NCBI GenBank assembly: GCA_032622095.1
Contig: CP136068.1
Location: forward strand, 159,545,465 to 159,609,464
Direction of reading: 5' to 3'
DNA from: Siphonodentalium dalli
Taxonomy: Eukaryota > Mollusca > Scaphopoda > Gadilida > Siphonodentaliidae
Length of the DNA stretch: 64,000 bases
In this document: positions 58,331-64,000 of the stretch, piece by piece
Numbering within the stretch: the stretch's first letter is position 1
Layout of the letters: each line of letters begins with the position of its first letter
Notes under the pieces: model-generated
The model's database searches: none
Seen by the model: the letters and a program-made list of their open reading frames with translations, nothing else
Told to the model about the DNA's origin: nothing
Program-made: the position numbers and the translations under genes

Positions 58331-59225
58331 TTACACTGAAAATTAGTCGCATGTTTTTTAATACCCCGGATGTAGTTGAGGACATCTACCTACAAGACAG
58401 GACTATTGTATATATAACCACAGCTTTTGCGGGGTCATAATATGGCGGAAATCGTTATTAAAGTGATATATAGGCAGGATGAGAGGGGTAAAATTTGGGG
58501 AGTTATAGTCATATGCTGCAAGTTAGTCGCACGTTTTCTCGTAGACGGGATGCAGATGAGGTCATCTACACACAAGACAGGACTATTTTGCCCACGGTTG
58601 TTGCGCCTCCGGTGTCATAACTTGGCCGAAATCGTTAGTATAACGTTATATAGACAGGATGGGAAGGGTTTACAATTAGGGAGTTATAGTCATACGCTGA
58701 AAATTAGTCGCACGTTTTCTAGTGTCCAGGATGTAGTTGAGGACATCTAACCAAACACAGCACTATATTACCCACGGTTGTTGCGCCTCCAGTGTCATAA
58801 TATGCTTGGCCGAAATCGTCATTATAACGTTATATAGGCAGGGTGAGTAGGGGTTAACTTTTGGGAGTTACAGTCATTGTGCCGAAAACTAGTTGCACGT
58901 TTTATAATAGCCGGGTAGTAGTTGAGGACACGTACAAACCAGACAGGACTATATTGCCCACAGTTTTTGCGCCTCCGGGATCATAACATGACCGCAGTCG
59001 TTATTATAATAAATTTATATAGGCAGGGTGGGAGCGGTTAAATTTGGGGAGTTATAGTCATATGCTGAAAATTAGTCGCACGTTTTCTAGTAGCCGGGTA
59101 GCAGTTGAGGACAAGTACTCACGAGACAGGACATGACCGGAATCTTTATTATGGCGGTATATAGGCAGGGTGGGGATTGGTTACATTTAGGGAGTTATAG
59201 TCATATGCTGAACATTACTCGCTAT
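58330..59225 (+). repeat. Tandem array, 182-bp unit, five copies (forward)
   Basis: TTAGTCGCACGTTTTCTAGT recurs near 58342, 58523, 58704, 58888 and 59068. Each unit contains GTAGTTGAGGACATCTAC, GCCTCCGGTGTCATAA, CGAAATCGTTATTATAACG and GGGAGTTATAGTCATATGCT. The last unit is shortened. The array is repeated in inverted orientation at 60960-62290. Confidence 0.92.
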
Positions 59226-59229
59226 TTTC

Positions 59230-59365
59230 TAGGGATGCGGACCGGACCGCAAAAAAACCCATAAAAAACGGTCCAGTCCGCGGCCCAGAGCCGGACCGCG
59301 GACTGGACCAGACCCCGTACCGGACCAGACCGCGTCATTGCACTGCTTTGGACCGGTCCACACAT
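59230..59365. repeat. GC-rich GGACCGGACC repeat (left)
   Basis: Consists of CGGACCGC, GGTCCAGTCCGCGG and GGACCAGACC words with internal palindromes. A similar stretch lies at 60295-60395. The two mark the inside of the inverted 182-bp arrays. Overlapping minus frames are Gly/Pro/Arg low-complexity artefacts. Confidence 0.65.
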
Positions 59366-60189
59366 GGCGGTCGGGTACTGTATCTGTTCGCGAACTTGAA
59401 TACATACATGTACTAGAGACAATAGTTATAGTTTTATTGTCGTTGGGGCAAATGGGCAAGTGACGATGTAGTTTCAAATTTACATTATCGATTGCAATAA
59501 GCCCTTTTGTAAAGTCAGACATTGCCGCTTCAGAGGTAAGATGTTTTGCGGGACACTTTCTAAAAGGCGTTTTATACGGCCATCGTCTCGAACCATACAG
59601 CTTGAATCCAGAACAAAAATAACGAACCTTAATGTAACGAACACTTTAAATATTTATGAGCTCTTTAACCTTTGATATCTGAAATGACAATGTCTGAAAT
59701 AACAAAACCGCTTATACAACTGCCATGTTCTCGGGCCTATGCATGATACATTGGGTATACATATTGCTGGTGACAATGGCTGATGTCAGACAAGATAGCG
59801 AATTACCACCAATACATGTACCATGTCAACTACCCTCATCGATCTACATTTCAATGTACTGAACATAGGTCGCGAATCGCGATTAGCTTATAGTTGGCGA
59901 TATCTAACTCCAAGTAACTACATTCCATTCCGATAGGGCGGTACGCATACGCATACTGCCGGAAATTGCATGCCGCTGAAAGAATTGGAGCAATTGCAGT
60001 CAACTCAATCACAACATGGCGTGGGGGATGGGTAACGGAAACGTGAACTACAGACTCTACACTGAGTCATATTTAGTCACAAGTTTTAAGCACATGTATT
60101 CGTTCTCTAACTTCTATACATTGATGGAGATAAGAAAATACACTACACATTCCACAATGCGCATGCAATGTATTATATATGATTTCCAG

Positions 60190-60248
60190 AGTGTAATACA
60201 AGCTTGCCCGACAGCAACGCTTTCTACAACACAAACGCGTACCCCAAG
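60190..60248 (+). CDS. Candidate isolated exon (weak)
   Basis: 59 bp between a strong acceptor (TGATTTCCAG) and a strong donor (CCAAG|GTAAGA). In phase 1 it reads CNTSLPDSNAFYNTNAYPK and leaves in phase 0. In the other open phase it is Thr-rich (ACPTATLSTTQTRTP), resembling the stalk exons. No neighbouring exon found. Confidence 0.25.
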
Positions 60249-60294
60249 GTAAGATTTAACACATATCAATCGATTTAATTCATTTTTATAATGA

Positions 60295-60395
60295 TTGGAC
60301 CGGTCCGGACCGGTTCAGGCAAGAATACCGGACAACCGGAAGCTGGGCCGGACCGGACCGCCTCTTTGTTGGACCGTCCGGTCCGGTCTTATACC
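60295..60395. repeat. GC-rich GGACCGGTCC repeat (right)
   Basis: GGACCGGTCCGGACCGG, GGGCCGGACCGGACCGC and GACCGTCCGGTCCGG within AT-rich surroundings. Counterpart of 59230-59365. Confidence 0.65.
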
Positions 60396-60959
60396 TAATA
60401 ACCATGTCGTTTTCGTCGTCCATAGAACACACGAGTGTATTTTGCGCTAATCCATGGCTCAAAATCATACATTTGTTGAATATTTTCTGTCGAGTATAAA
60501 AGGAGATGGTCCAATAAATGACCGGATTTAGCGTAAAGCTCCCCTTTAACTTCCTGGCTCTGCATGGAGAATCTGAAAATATTGACTCTGTATGCACTTG
60601 CGAGTAGCCACCGGAACAAAACGTTCAATTACGAATGAATACAACAATATGTTGCACTATATTATCATGCGGACGCTCGCGCCGTGCGTGAAATCGTTTA
60701 CAATCTTACTCAAGTGCAATACTGCTTACACAACCCACATGGGTAAAACTGCATTCATAATAAAAACCACTCAAACGTAAATATGTACCCGTGAATACAC
60801 CGATTAATTCTCCCGGATTCGCTGTGTATGTGTGACGCGTCAAATATTTAGCTGTTAGTGTTGTGCTTTTGTTGTGATTGTTTTTGTTTTTTGGAACTTA
60901 TTGACCCGAAATCAGGTAAGAATTACATAAACAATTAACTTCACTAAATTATGAGGCCT

Positions 60960-62290
60960 CTTTTCGTCTACTAGAAAACGTGCGACTAATTTTCAGCATA
61001 ATGACTATAACTCTAAAATTTTAACACCTTCCCACCCTATATAACCTATACATGTGTACCTATAATAACGATACCACCATGTTATGACCCCGGATGCGCA
61101 AAAACAGAGGGTAATACAGTTCTGTCTTGTGGGTACCCGGATACTAGAAAACGTGCGACTTATTTTCAGCATATGACTACAACTCCCTAAATTTAACCCC
61201 TTCCCACCATGGCTATATATAAGGATTAACTGTCATGTGGACTGTTTTTATGGAGATGTAACCGTGAGGTAAGTGGACATAACTTGTGTAAAACCCGAAG
61301 GGTTTTACATACAAGTTATTTCCACTTACCTCACCGTTATATCTCCATAAAAATAGTCCACATGACAGTTAATCCTTATATTTATATACATTTAGCGAAA
61401 AAGCCACTTTTGTAAATATATTTAAATCGAAAAGTGTATCGTGACAAGATCAGCCCAAAATACCCAATAGCACCCTTGGCAAAAGTTAATAGGAACAATT
61501 TCTCTTCATGTTGAAACCCGATGATGTAATAAGTCAATCCTGCGCGAGTCAAAATTCGCCCAAAGCACTACGCGTTCGTCTTTCCAAACCTAATGACGTA
61601 TCGATGCTGTTATTAGCTTGGTGTTATTAGGCGTTGCGCAATAACTGCAACTAGCCACGTGGGCGCCGACCAATCAGAATGCTGGATTTAGTGATGACAA
61701 CACTTAGTGTGTAAATATAAAGTTATAATAACGATATCGGCCATGATATGACACCGGAGGCGCAAAAGCTGTGTGTAATATATTACAACATTGGGGACTT
61801 ATGTCCTCAACTATGTATACCGAATACTAGAAAACGTGCGACTAATTTTCGGTATATGATAATAACTCACCAACATTAACCCCTCCCCACCCTGCATATA
61901 TAACGCTATACTAACTATTTCCGCCATGCTATGACACAGGAGGCGCAAAAACTGTGGGTTATAAGGTCCTGTGTTGGGGGTAAATGGCCTCAACTACAAC
62001 CTGGATGCCAGAAAACGTGCGCGTAATTTTCAGTATACGACTATAACTCCATCACACCCTTCATAAATAATGATATAACGAGATTTCGGCCATGTTATGC
62101 TCCCGGAGGCACAACAGCTGGGGGTAAATTGTCCTGGCGTGTGGGTACGTGTCCCCCGCTAAATCCCAGATACTAGAAAACGTGCGAGTAATTTTCAGTA
62201 TATGATTATAACTCCCCAAATTTAACCCATCCCCATCCTGCCTATATCACGCTATAATAATAATTCCGGTCACGTTATGACTTCGGAGGA
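60960..62290 (-). repeat. Tandem array, 182-bp unit, five copies (inverted)
   Basis: The complement of the unit at 58330: ACTAGAAAACGTGCGACTAA recurs near 60966, 61142, 61826, 62003 (altered) and 62171. The copy-to-copy distance is 170-182 bp except where a 160-bp palindrome and about 300 bp of other sequence interrupt it (61219-61700). Confidence 0.92.
61219..61380. mobile_element. Foldback MITE, 162 bp, inserted in the inverted array
   Basis: Arms ATAAGGATTAACTGTCATGT + GGACT and the exact complement. The inner arms TAAGTGGA(C)ATAACTTGT pair as well, and the centre is AAAACCCGAAGGGTTTT. Nearly perfect over about 78 bp per arm. Confidence 0.88.
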
Positions 62291-62318
62291 GCAAAACCTA
62301 TATATATATATATATATA

Positions 62319-63082
62319 TCTCATATATATTTTGAAGACCTCTGTTTGTATGTCTGTCTGTATGTCTGTCTGTCTGTATGTCATTGATACAAATCTACGA
62401 TTCTCGACCGATCGAGACGAAACTTGGTACGTGCGTGTAGTTTGACCAGGCGGTGGACGTTGTCCTATTGGCGAGCCCGTGCGGCGCCCGCTTCGCGCAT
62501 GCGCAGACGAGATCTCGGAAACGGGTGGAGCTATCGACTTGAAATTTGGTATGTGTCAATGTATATTGCCCCGGATACGAATTATATCGGGTCGCCGAGC
62601 CCGTGCGACGCCAGCTTCGCGCATGCGCAGACGAGATCTCGGAAACAGGTGGAGCTATCGACTTGAAATTTGGTATGTGTCAATGTATATTGCCCCGGAT
62701 ACGAATTATATCGGGTCGCCGAGCCCGTGCGACGCCAGCTTCGCGCATGCGCAGACGAGATCTCGGAAATGGGTGGAGCTATCGACTTGAAATTTGGTAT
62801 GTGAATGTATCTTGCCCCGGATACGAATTTTATCGGGTCGCCGAGCCTGTGCGACGCCAGCTTCGCGCATGTGCAGACGAGATCTCGGAAACGGGTGGAG
62901 CTATCGACTTGAAATTTGGTATGTGTCAATGTATATTGCCCCGGATACGAATTATATCGGGTCGCCGAGCCCGTGCGACGCCAGCTTCGCGCATGCGCAG
63001 ACCAGATCTCGGAAACGGGAGGAGCTATCGACTTGAAATTTGGTTTTTGAATAGCCCGGACAACGTCGGGCTCATCGGCTAG
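62319..63082 (+). mobile_element. Helitron-like non-autonomous element 1
   Basis: Starts TC after A in an AT repeat (TCTCATATATATTTTGAAGA) and ends with a hairpin CCCGGAC-AAC-GTCGGGC, 10 bases, then CTAG followed by T. A 5'-TC start and a 3' hairpin with CTRR end inserted before T are Helitron signatures. After a TGTCTGTATGTCTG stretch it carries five copies of a 124-bp repeat (62440-63050). No Rep/helicase frame. Confidence 0.6.
62440..63050. repeat. 124-bp tandem repeat, five copies
   Basis: GATCTCGGAAACGGGTGGAG recurs at 62511, 62635, 62759, 62881 and 63005. Each unit includes ATCGACTTGAAATTTGGTAT and GCGACGCCAGCTTCGCGCAT. It is stop-poor in several frames, producing spurious open frames of up to 178 codons. 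Confidence 0.92.
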
Positions 63083-63717
63083 TCTATTATATATTTTGGG
63101 AAATCTGTGTGTGCGTCTGTCTGTCTGTGTGTTCGCGATGGACTCGAAAACGGCCGAGCCGATTTCGATGAAACTTGGTATGTGGTGAACTTTCGGCCGG
63201 GAAGTGGCATGGGCCTATTAATTTGTCCGTGCGACGTGACCTTGACCCTGAAATCGGGTCATTTCGAGGTCAAACGCCCGAGTATCACGGATTTCGATGA
63301 AAATTAGTGTCTAGTGATACTTTCGTATGGGGAGTGTCGTAAGCCTTATAGTTTGCCCGTGTGACGTGACCTTGACATTGAAATCGGGTCAATTCAAGGT
63401 CAAATTTTTATGGGATTTCGACGAAATTTGATACTTATGGTTACTTTTGTCCACTGAGTGTTTTGGACGGGTCAAATCGTGACCCCGACCAGACTTTGAC
63501 CTTCAAAATGATAAATTCGAGGTCAAATCGGGTAAAACCGGATGGATTTCGACGGGTACTTTTGTCCGGTACTTTTGTCCGGGCAGTGTTTTAGACGGGT
63601 CAAATCGTGACCCCAACTGACCTTGACCTTCAAAATGGACAATTCAAGGTCAAATCGCGCAATTCGCCGAAAAGCAGACGGAAAAACAGTCCGGACGAAG
63701 TCGGGTCCAGCAGCTAG
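63083..63717 (+). mobile_element. Helitron-like non-autonomous element 2
   Basis: Begins TCTATTATATATTTTGGGAA directly after the CTAG of element 1. It continues with GTCTGTCTGTCTGTGTG, GATTTCGATGAAACTTGGTA and repeated GTGACCTTGAC...AAATCGGGTCA blocks. It ends with a hairpin TCCGGAC-GAA-GTCGGGT, then CAGCAGCTAG and T of an AT microsatellite. Its organisation parallels element 1. Confidence 0.6.
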
Positions 63718-64000
63718 TATATATATATATATATATATATATTGATATTGCAAAATTATGCCTAACTTCGTTGCACTAACGAAAATAAGCAAAAAGACAG
63801 GAACATTGGGGGACAATATATTTCGTCGTCAGCCAGAGCTCGCAATACTGTCGTATACGTTTGTGAAACGTCCCAGCCAACGCCGAACATTTAGGCATTT
63901 TGCATGCACTTTCAATTGTTCAGCTTATTTTAAAGAATTTAATTTGTAGAAAAGGCATAACGCTCTAGTTTATTCATATGATATACACAATCTTCAACTC
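63718..64000. other. AT microsatellite and unassigned sequence
   Basis: (TA)n to about 63742, then AT-rich sequence. A 63-codon frame (63758-63949) has no recognisable domain. Confidence 0.4.

Noticed and set aside
62546..63082. 178-codon open frame
   Set aside because: It runs through the 124-bp tandem repeat. Because 124 is not a multiple of three, the same DNA is read in successive frames, and similar open frames exist in the other phases and on the other strand.

Overview
The window is nuclear DNA of an animal, most likely a marine lophotrochozoan (bivalve or other mollusc-like). The reasons are AT-rich DNA, small exons split by long introns with GT/AG borders, a nicotinic-type Cys-loop receptor gene, and a very high load of small palindromic transposons, Helitron-like ends, tandem arrays and a Polinton-like element. 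I cannot name the species.

Layout. 1-4.7 kb: no gene, dominated by about seven copies of a 382-bp tandem repeat. 5.2-32.4 kb (+ strand): exons that read as one long gene. In order they are the C-terminal half of a C-type lectin domain (5204-5350), a linker exon (9129-9197), an EGF-like domain (9802-9912), a series of tandemly duplicated Thr/Ser-rich mucin-like exons (12198-18576), and a complete Cys-loop ligand-gated ion channel in six exons (19042-32368). Every confident exon before the channel starts and ends in phase 1, and every channel junction agrees in phase. The channel keeps the 13-residue Cys-loop with FPFD, four membrane segments and a glutamate at the cation-selectivity position of M2. 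It has lost most of the acetylcholine aromatic box and the paired cysteines of loop C. The predicted product is a lectin/EGF/mucin-stalk ion channel whose first exons lie upstream of the window or are unrecognised.

The intron between channel exons 2 and 3 holds a 4.8-kb Polinton-like element (21978-26793). It has about 1.08-kb terminal inverted repeats beginning 5'-AG, a near-perfect 6-bp target duplication, two C2H2 zinc-finger frames, a membrane-anchored protein with a PC4-like C-terminus, and other small or broken frames. No polymerase, integrase or capsid is visible. The same intron holds a 945-bp TTA-flanked element with its own TATA promoter.

32.4-64 kb is gene-poor. It contains five piggyBac-like TTAA elements built around a shared hairpin, and several minisatellites, including about 65 copies of a 31-bp unit. 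It also has a two-exon minus-strand fragment of a small secreted Cys-rich protein (43844-47275) with a BH3-like motif in each exon, and an isolated phase 1-1 exon of an extracellular domain (55394-55573). A decayed CR1-like LINE lies on the minus strand (55752-57100). Beyond it are inverted arrays of a 182-bp repeat (58.3-62.3 kb) and two head-to-tail Helitron-like elements (62319-63717).
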